From: JBEVNR01 sp040507985
GTDB taxonomy: Bacteria > Pseudomonadota > Alphaproteobacteria > Rickettsiales > UBA6187
Length of the DNA stretch: 64,000 bases
NCBI GenBank assembly: GCA_040507985.1
Contig: JBEVNR010000001.1
Span: 1-64,000 of the forward strand
Reading direction: 5' to 3'
How positions within the stretch are numbered: the stretch's first letter is position 1; every line of letters starts with the position of its first letter. The translations under genes and the position numbers were made by a program. The notes under the pieces were generated by a model that was given only the letters and a program-made list of their open reading frames with translations, ran no database searches and was not told the DNA's origin. Shown piece after piece: positions 1 to 8,692 of the stretch.

Positions 1-214
1 TGCCCTCGGCTTTTTACGTATCGGCGCGAAATCGTCGCATTAATGAAAAATTTTTTTTAAAAAGCAACGGCGCTGCGGAAAACACGAATACAAATAAAAC
101 GTCTCAAGGCCGAACCGGCCGGCCGTGGGGGAAAAGATAGGAACGGATAGCATCTAGCGCGTCATTACTCAGAATCGCTTTGCTGCATAAATAAGCAACA
201 AGCATCCGAAAGAG

Positions 215-1078
215 TTATTGACGCTTTACACAAGAGTTCCCCTTAGAACAAGCTCCCCACCGTGAATCCCCTGATGATGCCTCGTATCGTTTGGAGGATG
301 TCTGGCTATCGAAACGTTGGCGCCCCTTGCCTTTCTTTTTATAACTTTTACATGAGAAACACCGAAGCTTTGGCGCCTTCTGTTCTTCTTGAAATGAGTC
401 GTCTATGTGATTGTGAGGTTTTAGAGTAGTTCTTGTGAACCGCCCTTTTGCCGTTCGACGATTTTCTTCCTGTAGCGCAGCGGAATGGCATGGCTTGGAG
501 GAGGTTGCGATAAATTTCTGTTTCATGATTTCGAGAATTTCGGACGCCTTGCAATTGTGAGATACATCTTTTGATGTACAGGGCGATCCGGACAATACGA
601 TCTGTAAATCGCCAAGCGCTTTCATAACGAATTTCGAAAAGGCGGCCGGACAGTGAATGTCGTCGCTCGTCAATGTGTTGACTTGCTCTCGCAATTGCAT
701 CCACGGATCGAATTCGACGGCATCCGCTTTTATCGAAGAGTTATCCTTTTCAATAAATTCGGTGGCGCTTCTTTCTTCAATAAACGCGACGGCTTTTTCT
801 TCCGAAGGGAAGGTACGGGGAAAGTAAGAGCAAAAGGCTTTCGCAGCGCGTGTTATTTCTTGTTTGCGGTTTCCCTGCGGGAATTCGTCTTGCTTTATAA
901 GATAATAAAGGACAGCAAAGGAATGTGCTGTTATTTTGGCTCGAAAAAGTTCAGGGAATTCCGGATGCTCCTTCTCGAATGTGTCAATCAATCCCGTTAA
1001 CTCGTCACGAACCTGTTCCACGGTTCTGCCGTCGGGCGTGGTGACGGTGACACCTTGGGTAGCGATAGCGTCCGCCAT
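215..1078 (-). CDS. Orphan hypothetical protein, 287 aa
   Basis: I do not recognise this protein. From the chosen ATG it starts MADAIATQGV and has a mixed-charge, probably helical middle. Its C-terminal third is strongly basic and rich in Ser, Lys and Arg, with several Cys residues, and ends CVKRQ. No signal peptide or membrane segment is visible. An in-frame ATG 30 codons upstream (at 1168) would add a segment of unremarkable composition; neither start has a convincing Shine-Dalgarno sequence, so the start is uncertain. The gene stands alone and its base composition is more A/T-rich than that of neighbouring housekeeping genes, which suggests acquisition or rapid evolution. A basic C-terminus would fit a type IV secretion substrate, but that is speculation. 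Confidence 0.55.
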   Translation of the reverse strand: MADAIATQGVTVTTPDGRTVEQVRDELTGLIDTFEKEHPEFPELFRAKITAHSFAVLYYLIKQDEFPQGNRKQEITRAAKAFCSYFPRTFPSEEKAVAFIEERSATEFIEKDNSSIKADAVEFDPWMQLREQVNTLTSDDIHCPAAFSKFVMKALGDLQIVLSGSPCTSKDVSHNCKASEILEIMKQKFIATSSKPCHSAALQEENRRTAKGRFTRTTLKPHNHIDDSFQEEQKAPKLRCFSCKSYKKKGKGRQRFDSQTSSKRYEASSGDSRWGACSKGNSCVKRQ

Positions 1079-1268
1079 GGGAAGTGCAAAAGCGTAAGGA
1101 TATATCGGTCGGATATGTAGTCGAGAGAGTCCGAAGAAAATCGGAGAAGCGTGAAATTTTGTGTGCATTCATCATAGCATGCGTTAGTGAAAAATCAAGC
1201 GGGAACCGGACCGTTCGATGCGTCGGTGCGGGTGAAGACATAAATTAATACGTTAATTTTTTCTTCTT

Positions 1269-1407
1269 CGTCATTCCCGCGAAAGCGGGAATCCAGCATT
1301 TTTTAAACTTGCGCGCGAAGCGCGCTCTTATTTTAAAGAATAAATGAGCGTGTTACGCACGCAAATTTTGTTTTTTGCCTAGATTCCCGCTTTCGCGGGA
1401 ATGACAA
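1269..1407. repeat. Composite palindromic repeat with CATTCCCGC/GCGGGAATG ends
   Basis: Two inverted copies of a short palindrome (TCATTCCCGCGAAAGCGGG and its complement) lie at about 1270-1293 and 1382-1405, flanking about 90 bp that contains a further GCGCGCGAAGCGCGC hairpin. The right-hand unit and its downstream flank, to about 1447, recur almost unchanged at 39808-39901. Related units occur at 28708-28793 and 59365-59391. The palindrome resembles dRS3-type or REP-type repeats known from other proteobacteria. The rest of the 1079-1626 gap shows no gene I can support. Confidence 0.75.
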
Positions 1408-1626
1408 TGTTTAATTTTTATAATCTTGTTAATTCATGTTTTTGCCCTGCCCGCGTAGCTAAACGAGACGATTTTCAGGATTTTTTCAGCGAGAATTGAT
1501 ATGCTCCTGAAGGAATGGCGAGCTATTTTAAAAAAACATATCAAGTTCGCGGCAACAATCCGGCCGTTCCGGCTGCGCCGGCCTATGGATCAAAAAATGC
1601 ATGCGGCCCGGAGCCAAGGAAAAACC

Positions 1627-2835
1627 ATGCGAACGCAACGCGCCCGGCCGATGGGAGAAACGGAATTTATTTTTCTGATGGCGCTGCTCATGTCGTCGGT
1701 GGCGCTGTCGGTGGACGGCAGCATTCCGGCGATGTCCGTGATTGGAGCGGAACTGGGCGCAGCGCACCCGAACCGGGCGCAACATATCGTCAATTGCTTT
1801 TTCGCCGGCATGGCGGTTGGGCAATTGATCGCCGGGGCGGCGTCGGACGCGCTCGGACGCCGCCTTGTGCTGTTTTGCGGAATTGGCGTCTATTGTTGCG
1901 GCGCCGCCATGTGCTACGTGGCCGGGGACATGCCGACGATGCTGGCGGGACGGGCCTTGCAGGGAGCGGGGGCCGCCGGGCCGTACATCATGGTCATGTC
2001 GATCGTGCGCGACAAATATCGCGGACGGGCGATGGCGCGCGTCATGTCATACGTGGCCGGGGTGTTCATCATGACGCCGGCGGTGGCGCCCGCCTTAGGC
2101 CAGATCGTGATGCAAATCGGCGGATGGAGGGATATTTTCGTCGCTTATATCGCCTACGCCGCCCTCTGCGGCTTATGGGCGGCATGCCGCCTGCGCGAAT
2201 CGCTTCCCAAGGAAAAGCGGACGCAATCCGGCAGTTCGCCGACGCTGCGAGCGCTGCGCAAGGCGGCAAAAAATCCCTCGCTATGGATACATACGGCGGC
2301 GCTGGGATGCGTGTTTGCGGCCTTGACCGGATATATCAACGCCGCGCAACAAATTTATTCCGAAATATACGGCGTGGAAGAGGAATTTCCGCTTTATTTT
2401 GGCGCCGGATCGTTGGCTACGGGCTTGGCGTCGCTGTTGAACGGGCGGTTGGTGCGGCGTTTCGGCATGCGCCGCATTTCTTTAACCGCCTCGGCGGCAA
2501 CGACGATGATCTCCGTCGCGGTTTTTTTGTGGGTCGCGCAATTTTCGTTCCCCTTCGCCGCCTTCGTCGCCTATGGGGCAACGCTGATGTTTTGTTTCGG
2601 TTTTTTATACGGAAACCTTAACGCCATGGCGCTGGAATCCGCCGACGATGCGGCCGGCGCCTCGGCGGCCATATTGGGCGCGTTTGCCACGTTGTGCGGC
2701 GCGGGGATGGGGGCGGCCATCGGACAGTTATACGACGGAACGATCTTGCCTATCGTCGCGGGCTTCGTCGTTACGGGATGCGCGACGCTCACGCTTATAT
2801 ATGTCGGGAAAAAATATCGCGGTAAGCCTTTGTAA
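1627..2835 (+). CDS. Bcr/CflA-type multidrug MFS exporter
   Basis: This is an inner-membrane proton-coupled drug exporter of the major facilitator superfamily, about 402 aa with about 12 hydrophobic segments. The first helix region carries VDGSIPAMSVIG, typical of the Bcr/CflA group. The loop after helix 2 has the MFS motif A as GAASDALGRR, and helix 4-5 contains RALQGAGAAGP (motif C-like region). I chose the ATG at 1627 because AAGGA lies just upstream and the resulting length fits the family. The open frame extends to 1501, but that extension is basic and not family-like. It is monocistronic and followed directly by a palindromic repeat. The substrate cannot be told from sequence. Confidence 0.85.
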   Translation: MRTQRARPMGETEFIFLMALLMSSVALSVDGSIPAMSVIGAELGAAHPNRAQHIVNCFFAGMAVGQLIAGAASDALGRRLVLFCGIGVYCCGAAMCYVAGDMPTMLAGRALQGAGAAGPYIMVMSIVRDKYRGRAMARVMSYVAGVFIMTPAVAPALGQIVMQIGGWRDIFVAYIAYAALCGLWAACRLRESLPKEKRTQSGSSPTLRALRKAAKNPSLWIHTAALGCVFAALTGYINAAQQIYSEIYGVEEEFPLYFGAGSLATGLASLLNGRLVRRFGMRRISLTASAATTMISVAVFLWVAQFSFPFAAFVAYGATLMFCFGFLYGNLNAMALESADDAAGASAAILGAFATLCGAGMGAAIGQLYDGTILPIVAGFVVTGCATLTLIYVGKKYRGKPL

Positions 2836-2848
2836 ATGACGTTTTTAT

Positions 2849-2993
2849 TAGACTTCTTGCATAACCGCTACTAAAGCGAGCGTCTACGTCGGTTCGTCCG
2901 TCCTCGAATCCTCACGTACCTATGTACGCTGCGGTTCTCCGGGCAGGCGAAACCTAGTATCCGCTCGCCTTAGCGGGTTATGCAAGAAGTCTA
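2849..2993. repeat. 145-bp palindromic element, copy 1 (arm type A)
   Basis: The element has near-perfect terminal inverted repeats of about 21 bp (TAGACTTCTTGCATAACC and its complement) and begins and ends with TA. The centre holds the family core, here in reverse orientation: CCTCACGTAC-CTAT-GTACGCTGCGG. It fills the gap between the MFS and ABC transporter genes and may act as a transcript-end hairpin. The same core recurs in the copies at 10868, 25498, 25911, 32099 and 38249, and in altered form at 43579. Confidence 0.9.
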
Positions 2994-3073
2994 TTGTACG
3001 CGCAAGGCAAGACATGCTATACATGTACGGTTTTAAGCATCGGATCGACTATAGTTGTAAGAGGTTGTTCGCG

Positions 3074-4843
3074 ATGGTCGCACAACGTTCCCGTCCGAAA
3101 AAATCTTCTTCGGGCGTCGGCTCCTACGCCTTGCTTTTATGCAGGGAATATAAAGCCTATCTGGCCGCCTTGTGCGGCGTGGCGCTGCTTGCCTCGTTTT
3201 TCAGCATTGCGGTCAATTATAACGTCAAGCAAATCATCGACGCGATCGCTTACGACGAAAGCGCAAATCTCTGGGGATTGCTGGCGCTGTTCGCGTTTTA
3301 TAAGCTCATGCGCCACGGCATGTATTTCATCAACCGCCTGCTCGACATTCGCTACAAGCCGGAATTGCTTGAGCGCACCGTCTCGGACATGTACCGCAAG
3401 ACCTTAGGCCACAGCCTGCATTGGTTCGACTCGCATTTGTCCGGAGAAATCGCGAGCAAAATATCCGACCTGCAAACCGGCGTCGTCACCTTCATCACCT
3501 TCGCCTTTCGGGCCACCGTGAACGTGCTCACCATTCTCATGAGCCTGGCGTTTATGGTCAACGTACACGCGCAGCCCGCGCAGGTATTGGCCTGCTTCGT
3601 CGCCATATACATGCCGATATTATATGCGCTCATGACGCGTCAAATGCGCCTACAGGAAGATTCCGTCCGCGCGCGCCAGCAAACCGTCGGCGTCGTCAAC
3701 GATTCCGTGGCCAATATTTTCGCCGTGAAGGTGATCGGCAATCCGGACGACGAATTTCGATCGAAGCTTTTTCCCGCGTTGTTGGGGTGGAAGGCGAAGG
3801 ACAAAAAAACCCGGCATTTCGACGCCTGGTGGGTCGACAACGTCGACACGATCATGATTACGCTCATGAGCGTCGGGCAAATTTATCTGCTCGCGCGGCT
3901 TTTTCAGGCGGGGGAAATCACTGCCGGCGGCTTCGCCTTCGTGTCTATGGTGACGCTGAACATTCACAACGAACTGGATAAGTTTCTCGACAGCTTGCTG
4001 TTTAACGTCAATCCGGCGGCGGCGCAGATTAAGTCGTCCTACGCCTTCCTTAACGAAGCGTATGACGTGACCGACCGCCCGGACGCTACGCCGATGGCGC
4101 GCGCAAGCGGCGACATAGAATATCGCGACGTCTCTTTTTCCTACGGCGCGAGCGATACGTCGATTCTACGCCATTTTAACCTGCATATCGCGCCGGGCGA
4201 GCGCATCGGCGTCGTCGGGGCCTCCGGCGCGGGAAAAACCACCATGATTAAATGCCTGTTGCGCTATTTCGACGCGCATAGCGGACATGTGCTGATTGAC
4301 GGAAAGGACGTGACGCGCGTGACGCAGGAATCGTTGCGCGCCAATATTTCCGTCATTCCGCAAGACGTCACGATGTTTCACCGAAGCGTGAGGGAAAATT
4401 TACGTTTGGCGAACATCGACGCCACCGACGACGAGATTATCGGCGCCTGCAAGAAGGCGAAAATTCACGACGACATTATGGCGATGGAAAAGGGGTACGA
4501 TTCCGTCGTGGGCGAACGGGGCGTAAAAATGAGCGGCGGACAGCGGCAACGCGTCGCCATCGCCCGCGCCATACTCAAAAACGCCCCGATATTAATATTG
4601 GACGAAGCGACGAGCAGCCTCGACACCCCGACCGAGGCGCTGATTCAGCGCTCCATCGAAGACATGCTCGAAAAAGGAAGCGCAACCGTCATTGCGATTG
4701 CGCACCGACTTTCCACCCTAAAACGTATGGATCGCATTATCGTTATGGAAAAAGGGCGCATCGTCGAGGAGGGAACGCACGACGCCCTTATTCAAAGGGA
4801 AGGAGGGGCCTATAAGCGCTTGTGGGAAATGCAGGCGATATAA
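3074..4843 (+). CDS. ABC exporter, fused membrane and ATPase domains
   Basis: This is a 589-aa half-transporter that should work as a homodimer in the inner membrane. Residues about 25-310 form the exporter-type transmembrane domain with several hydrophobic helices, and residues about 340-585 form the ATPase. Visible motifs are Walker A GASGAGKTT (about 381), ABC signature MSGGQRQR (about 486), Walker B ILILDEATSSLD (about 507) and the H-loop IAHRLSTL (about 541). The start is set at MVAQRSRPKK; the frame extends 20 codons upstream towards the repeat element. Lipid or drug export is likely for this architecture (MsbA and related ABCB-type proteins), but the substrate is not identifiable. Confidence 0.88.
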   Translation: MVAQRSRPKKSSSGVGSYALLLCREYKAYLAALCGVALLASFFSIAVNYNVKQIIDAIAYDESANLWGLLALFAFYKLMRHGMYFINRLLDIRYKPELLERTVSDMYRKTLGHSLHWFDSHLSGEIASKISDLQTGVVTFITFAFRATVNVLTILMSLAFMVNVHAQPAQVLACFVAIYMPILYALMTRQMRLQEDSVRARQQTVGVVNDSVANIFAVKVIGNPDDEFRSKLFPALLGWKAKDKKTRHFDAWWVDNVDTIMITLMSVGQIYLLARLFQAGEITAGGFAFVSMVTLNIHNELDKFLDSLLFNVNPAAAQIKSSYAFLNEAYDVTDRPDATPMARASGDIEYRDVSFSYGASDTSILRHFNLHIAPGERIGVVGASGAGKTTMIKCLLRYFDAHSGHVLIDGKDVTRVTQESLRANISVIPQDVTMFHRSVRENLRLANIDATDDEIIGACKKAKIHDDIMAMEKGYDSVVGERGVKMSGGQRQRVAIARAILKNAPILILDEATSSLDTPTEALIQRSIEDMLEKGSATVIAIAHRLSTLKRMDRIIVMEKGRIVEEGTHDALIQREGGAYKRLWEMQAI

Positions 4844-4872
4844 CGTGCCGCTCGGGTGTGCGTAAATTTGCT

Positions 4873-4902
4873 TTGACTCTTGCGCGGCCGGGCTTCTAAA
4901 AT
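4873..4902 (+). promoter_or_regulatory. Candidate sigma-70 promoter for holA
   Basis: TTGACT at 4873-4878 and TAAAAT at 4897-4902 are separated by 18 bp, about 40 bp before the holA ATG. This is a good match to the primary-sigma consensus by eye. Confidence 0.6.
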
Positions 4903-4940
4903 AGACCGCTTGCTTACACATAAAAACATAAAGCGCCGCC

Positions 4941-5990
4941 ATGAAAATTCCCCCAAAAGACGCCGAACGCTTTATCGCCGGATTTCCGGACGGCGAGGGT
5001 TTCGGAGGAAAAATCGCGACGCTTTTATGTTACGGCAAGGACGTCGGACGCATCGCCATGCTGTGCGACAAATTATGCGCCAAGTTTTTAGCGAACGCTC
5101 CTCGGGGAGAGGTCATCAAAAAAAATTTCTCCGACTTCAAAGGCGACGCGGCCGGATTTCGCGACGAACTTTACGCGGCGTCGTTTTTCTCCGACCGAAA
5201 ATTGCTGGTGTTGCGCGACTGCCCGACGACGTTGCCGTCCGATTTTAAGGAGATATTGTCGCAATACGCCGGAATTAACCGCATTATCGTCGTCGCCGAC
5301 GATTTGCCGCCCGCCTCAAGCCTGCGAAAATTCGCCGAGTCCGCTCCCTCCGGCATCGCCGCGTTGCCGTGTTATGCCGACGACGTCGGAGATCTGGCCG
5401 TTTTCGTTCGGGAATACATGCGCGAACGCGGCTTGTCGATAGAATCCGACGCGGTACGCGCCGTTGCCGAGTCGTTGCCGGGCGACCGCATGGTCGTCAT
5501 GCAAGAATTAGAAAAGCTGGCCCTATATAAGGGAGAAGACGGAACGCCCGTCTCGCTTAAAGACGTCGAAAACGTGGTGGACGTGGAATCGTCGGCGCCC
5601 TTGTCGCAATTATGCCGCGCGGCGTTTAGCTGCGACGCTGCCGTCGCCAATCGCGTTTTTCGCGGATTATGCGCCGACGGCGTGCACGGCGTCGGCGTGT
5701 TTCGCGCCCTTGCCCGACACGCCGCGACGCTGGAGGAAATTGTGTTACGACAGGCGCAAGGCATGACGGAAGACGAGGCCGTCAAGTCGCAACGTCCGCC
5801 GATTTTCTTTCGCGACGTCGCGTCCGTGCGCGCGCAATTGCGCCTATGGAACTTGTCGGGCTTAACGCAACTGCGCAACTTGTTGCAAAAAACCGAAATC
5901 AGGCTAAAATCGTCCGACGTCGATTCCGACGTCGCCGCCGAAATGGGGTTGTTCCTTATGATGCGCCTTGCGGCTCGCCGGTCTCGGTAA
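4941..5990 (+). CDS. holA: DNA polymerase III subunit delta
   Basis: Subunit delta of the clamp loader, which opens the DnaN ring and loads it on primed DNA together with DnaX and delta prime. The 349-aa length is normal for HolA. Characteristic stretches include the N-terminal region with a LLCYGKD-like strand, FFSDRKLLVLRDC (about 75-87) in the AAA+-like domain, and the C-terminal collar region (LARHAATLEEIVL onwards). Alphaproteobacterial HolA proteins are divergent, so the call rests on overall pattern. The last 35 bp overlap the 3' end of the convergent lipoprotein gene. Confidence 0.8.
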   Translation: MKIPPKDAERFIAGFPDGEGFGGKIATLLCYGKDVGRIAMLCDKLCAKFLANAPRGEVIKKNFSDFKGDAAGFRDELYAASFFSDRKLLVLRDCPTTLPSDFKEILSQYAGINRIIVVADDLPPASSLRKFAESAPSGIAALPCYADDVGDLAVFVREYMRERGLSIESDAVRAVAESLPGDRMVVMQELEKLALYKGEDGTPVSLKDVENVVDVESSAPLSQLCRAAFSCDAAVANRVFRGLCADGVHGVGVFRALARHAATLEEIVLRQAQGMTEDEAVKSQRPPIFFRDVASVRAQLRLWNLSGLTQLRNLLQKTEIRLKSSDVDSDVAAEMGLFLMMRLAARRSR

Positions 5991-6927
5991 CGACGCGAAT
6001 TTCCACGGCGCGGCGCCATTCCGGACGCCCGTTTTCGCCGTTTTTTTCTTCGGGAAGCCATCCCTCGTCAAACGCCACCGCTTCGACGGCCTCTTCCTCT
6101 ATGCCCGCCTCGACGAATATGCGTTTCACCGCAAGCGCGCGGGCGAGGGCCAATTGTATCTGGCGCGTTTTATTTTTAGCCGCGCCGTTTTTGGCGTCGA
6201 TATATCCGCGCAGCGATATGCGGCAAGGACCGTCTTGTGCCAATTTTTCCGCATATGACGTGAGCGCCAGGCGTTGCCCTTGGGGAAGCGCGGACGTCCC
6301 GGGAAGAAAATACGCCCATTCAGGATTGAACGAAAGGGGAGTCGTCGGCTCTTTTTTCGTTGATACGGGCACGTTCGCCGCCTCCGAAGGCACGGTTACG
6401 GCGCCCCGCAAGGTCGCCTTTGCCAGTTCTTCGAAGGTTTCGTCCATGGCCGCATGAAACGCGTTTCGGCACTCGGCGGACTTATCCAGCGTCGCGTACC
6501 TGCAATCATAGAGCGCCATCGTTTTTGCCGCCTTTTCCGGATAAAGGCGCGGGTCGCCGGGATTTTTCGTTAAATGTAGCATAAAACCGTAATCTTGCGC
6601 GTAGCCGGCGGTCGAAAGGGGCGCGAACGGCGAGCGCGGCGCCGGCGTTTTCCCCCGGGTCGACTCCAATCCGCGCCTCGCAAGCTTTTCGCCGACAAAA
6701 GACAGATTTTTTTCGTTAAACTCTTTTGCCAGCCGCAAATAATCCAACGCCAAGGCTTTTTGGTACGTCGTTAAGCGATCAAAGGAAGGATCGCGCGAGG
6801 CCGCTTCCAATTTTCCCGTCAGTTGCGTTTCGCATGAAGCTACGACAAGGGCGCAGCACGTCGCCGCTGCGAACGAAAAAATCTTTTTGACCGCCGAATA
6901 AAGCGCTGCGGAGGAAAATATCTTCAC
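5956..6927 (-). CDS. OmpA-like lipoprotein
   Basis: A 323-aa protein with an N-terminal signal ending in a lipobox-like VVAS-C (Cys32), which suggests a lipid-anchored envelope protein. Residues about 185-310 resemble an OmpA-like peptidoglycan-binding domain: a strand before FLPGTSALP, ISLRGYID, an Arg/Ala-rich helix with LALARALAVKRIFVEAGI, and a final RRAVEIRV strand. It starts with GTG, 11 bp after the stop of the upstream beta-barrel gene, so the two probably form one operon. It may tether the outer membrane to the wall or support the partner barrel. Its 3' end overlaps holA tail-to-tail. Confidence 0.7.
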   Translation of the reverse strand: MKIFSSAALYSAVKKIFSFAAATCCALVVASCETQLTGKLEAASRDPSFDRLTTYQKALALDYLRLAKEFNEKNLSFVGEKLARRGLESTRGKTPAPRSPFAPLSTAGYAQDYGFMLHLTKNPGDPRLYPEKAAKTMALYDCRYATLDKSAECRNAFHAAMDETFEELAKATLRGAVTVPSEAANVPVSTKKEPTTPLSFNPEWAYFLPGTSALPQGQRLALTSYAEKLAQDGPCRISLRGYIDAKNGAAKNKTRQIQLALARALAVKRIFVEAGIEEEAVEAVAFDEGWLPEEKNGENGRPEWRRAVEIRVVTETGEPQGAS

Positions 6928-6938
6928 GTTTTTTGCGC

Positions 6939-7553
6939 CTAAAATCCGAAGGAAAGGCCGGCCTCGGCATTGTGCGTTTCGTAAGACGCGTCAACCCGCC
7001 CACTGCCGACCGTTAAGCGGGCGTCTTGCGTGGCGAAATAACGGTAGCCGACGGTAAGCGCGGTGTTCGGACGAAAGAAAAACTGTGCGCCGGCCATGCC
7101 TTGATAGGCAAACACGTCGTCCTTAAAAACGTCGCCGGTCTTGAGCCTGGCATACCCCGCGCCGCCGCCGATATAAGGCATAAATCCGCGACTGAACGGC
7201 AGGTCGTAATATAAATTTGCCATGGCGCCGTATGTTTCGTACGCATCCGGTCCCAACGCCTCCACCGCCGGATCGTCAATGTCGTTGCGGCGATAATAGC
7301 CTTCCACCTCCGCCCGGGTATAGTTCGGAAGGCGAAAGCCGAGCGCGACGGCGCCGCCGAACCCGTCCTTCACGCCCACGTCCGACTTTACTCCGGTCGA
7401 TACGTTTTCAAACGCCGGATCGTTCATGTATACGCTAAAGCCGGAGAGACGGAGATAGCCCTGACCGTTTCCCGCCTCCGCGCAATCCGTCCCGCCGAAT
7501 GCGCCAACCGTCGCCGCTATCGCGAATATGGAAAGTAATGTCCTCGTTTTCAT
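6939..7553 (-). CDS. Small outer-membrane beta-barrel protein
   Basis: From the ATG at 7553 the product is 204 aa with a clear signal peptide (KTRTLLSIFAIAATVGAFGG, cleavage probably after AEA). The mature part alternates polar and aromatic residues as in eight-stranded porin-like barrels of the OmpW/Omp25/Surf_Ag family: GYLRLSGFSVYM, PYIGGGAGYARL, LTVGYRYFATQ. It ends in Phe (EAGLSFGF), the usual assembly signal. GAGGGGG upstream of this ATG supports the start over the longer frame to 7616. Such proteins are common surface antigens in host-associated alphaproteobacteria. It is the first gene of a pair with the OmpA-like lipoprotein. Confidence 0.78.
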   Translation of the reverse strand: MKTRTLLSIFAIAATVGAFGGTDCAEAGNGQGYLRLSGFSVYMNDPAFENVSTGVKSDVGVKDGFGGAVALGFRLPNYTRAEVEGYYRRNDIDDPAVEALGPDAYETYGAMANLYYDLPFSRGFMPYIGGGAGYARLKTGDVFKDDVFAYQGMAGAQFFFRPNTALTVGYRYFATQDARLTVGSGRVDASYETHNAEAGLSFGF

Positions 7554-7661
7554 GAAAACGCCCCCTCGTTCGTGTAATCGAAATAGGAAGTATAGAAAAA
7601 CCTTATCGTTTTTCAATGGTTTTTATCCATGCCCCCATCCCGTTCCTTACGTCCACATGCT

Positions 7662-7883
7662 CTAAAAATGCAATTTTTTTAAAAAATCCCCCAAACCTTC
7701 TCGAACCTGCGAGACACGATACGCCTTAAAACTCCCGGACCCCTTTTTTAGGTTTTTTTCATATAGGCGACGAAAGGACAACACACGCATAACAATGGCA
7801 ATAAAGAAGAATGAGAAAAGGCGCCACGTTCTTGACGAAGCATTTCGTTGCCTTCTTTTTTCCTCCGTGATTCGGTAACCCAA
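7662..7883 (-). CDS. Doubtful small ORF with one hydrophobic segment
   Basis: A 73-aa frame that is mostly basic, with one possible membrane helix (LFSFFFIAIVMRVLSF). It lies in A/T-rich DNA between the barrel protein and a multi-spanning membrane protein. It has no recognisable family and no clear ribosome binding site. It could equally be non-coding spacer. Confidence 0.2.
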   Translation of the reverse strand: MGYRITEEKRRQRNASSRTWRLFSFFFIAIVMRVLSFRRLYEKNLKKGSGSFKAYRVSQVREGLGDFLKKLHF

Positions 7884-7902
7884 TAGTTCTTATTGTAAAT
7901 TA

Positions 7903-8538
7903 TCAGACAACAGCAACCAGGCTAATGTTCTTTGGGGATTGCGAGGAACGTCCCCTAGAAATCAAGGCTGCAATCGCCCACGCTAACATCACGCTCGGCG
8001 CAACGCACCCTATCCAATAGAAGCCGGAACACGAGAGATATTTCCACTCCTCCATGCACATTGGTTTGGCGATGCGGTCATACATCCACGTTTCGATAAC
8101 GTATAGGAGGGACAGGCTTATAATAGCCCACAGTACGTATGGGGCGACAGAAGCCAAACGCGAGATAGAATTATAAAATAGCACTGAAAGACACGCTGTG
8201 TGGGCCACAATTAAACTGCTTAGGATAAGGTGCGGAAGCAACCGCACCAAATCTCGATGCGCGTAAGAAGAGGCAAGATAGGGAAAACATAAGGCATGCA
8301 AGAACGCACAACACAACGAAGCCAAACGCGAGATAGAATTATAAAATAGCACTGAAAGACACGCTGTGTGGGCCACAATTAAACTGCTTAGGATAAGGTG
8401 CGGAAGCAACCGCACCAAATCTCGAGGCGCGTAAGAAGAGGCAAGATAGGGAAACCATAAGGCATGCAACAACGCACAACCCAACAGCGCATACAAAATT
8501 GTTAAGCCATTTATTCGACATCGAATCAACACCGTCAT
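7903..8538 (-). CDS. Multi-spanning membrane protein with internal duplication
   Basis: I do not recognise this 211-aa protein. It is very hydrophobic, with about five or six possible membrane helices. Two consecutive 56-residue units are almost identical, each running from LHAL(W/C)FPYLASSYA through DLVRLLPHLILSSLIV to FYNSISRLAS. They are encoded by a 168-bp tandem duplication that kept the reading frame. The C-terminal part (LLYVIETWMYDR onwards) is not repeated. The gene sits downstream of ftsA where ftsZ would often be, on the same strand but about 150 bp away. Composition is more A/T-rich than ftsA. Confidence 0.55.
   Translation of the reverse strand: MTVLIRCRINGLTILYALLGCALLHALWFPYLASSYAPRDLVRLLPHLILSSLIVAHTACLSVLFYNSISRLASLCCAFLHALCFPYLASSYAHRDLVRLLPHLILSSLIVAHTACLSVLFYNSISRLASVAPYVLWAIISLSLLYVIETWMYDRIAKPMCMEEWKYLSCSGFYWIGCVAPSVMLAWAIAALISRGRSSQSPKNISLVAVV
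8151..8486. repeat. 168-bp in-frame tandem duplication
   Basis: Positions 8151-8318 and 8319-8486 are direct repeats differing at only a handful of positions (for example CTCGATGCG against CTCGAGGCG). The period of 168 bp is exactly 56 codons, so the host reading frame is preserved. The low divergence marks a recent event. Confidence 0.95.
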
Positions 8539-8692
8539 TTTTTGGAGAGTTTGGTATGATCGCGCGAAATAGGAACGTGCGAAGAGATGAACGGGCAGAA
8601 AATCTTGAGCGTTTACAAGAATGCGTCTGTAGGTAAGGAAGAAGGGTTAAGATAAAGCATAAAAAGCCTTAATTAAAAAATCAAGCGGAACG

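Noticed and set aside
2896..2916. CTCGAATCC in the repeats resembling a tRNA T-loop
   Set aside because: The surrounding sequence folds as the palindromic element, not as a cloverleaf. No tRNA, rRNA or CRISPR array was recognised anywhere in the window.
2849..2993. Palindromic elements as complete insertion sequences
   Set aside because: At about 145 bp they are far too short to encode a transposase; at most they are non-autonomous elements.
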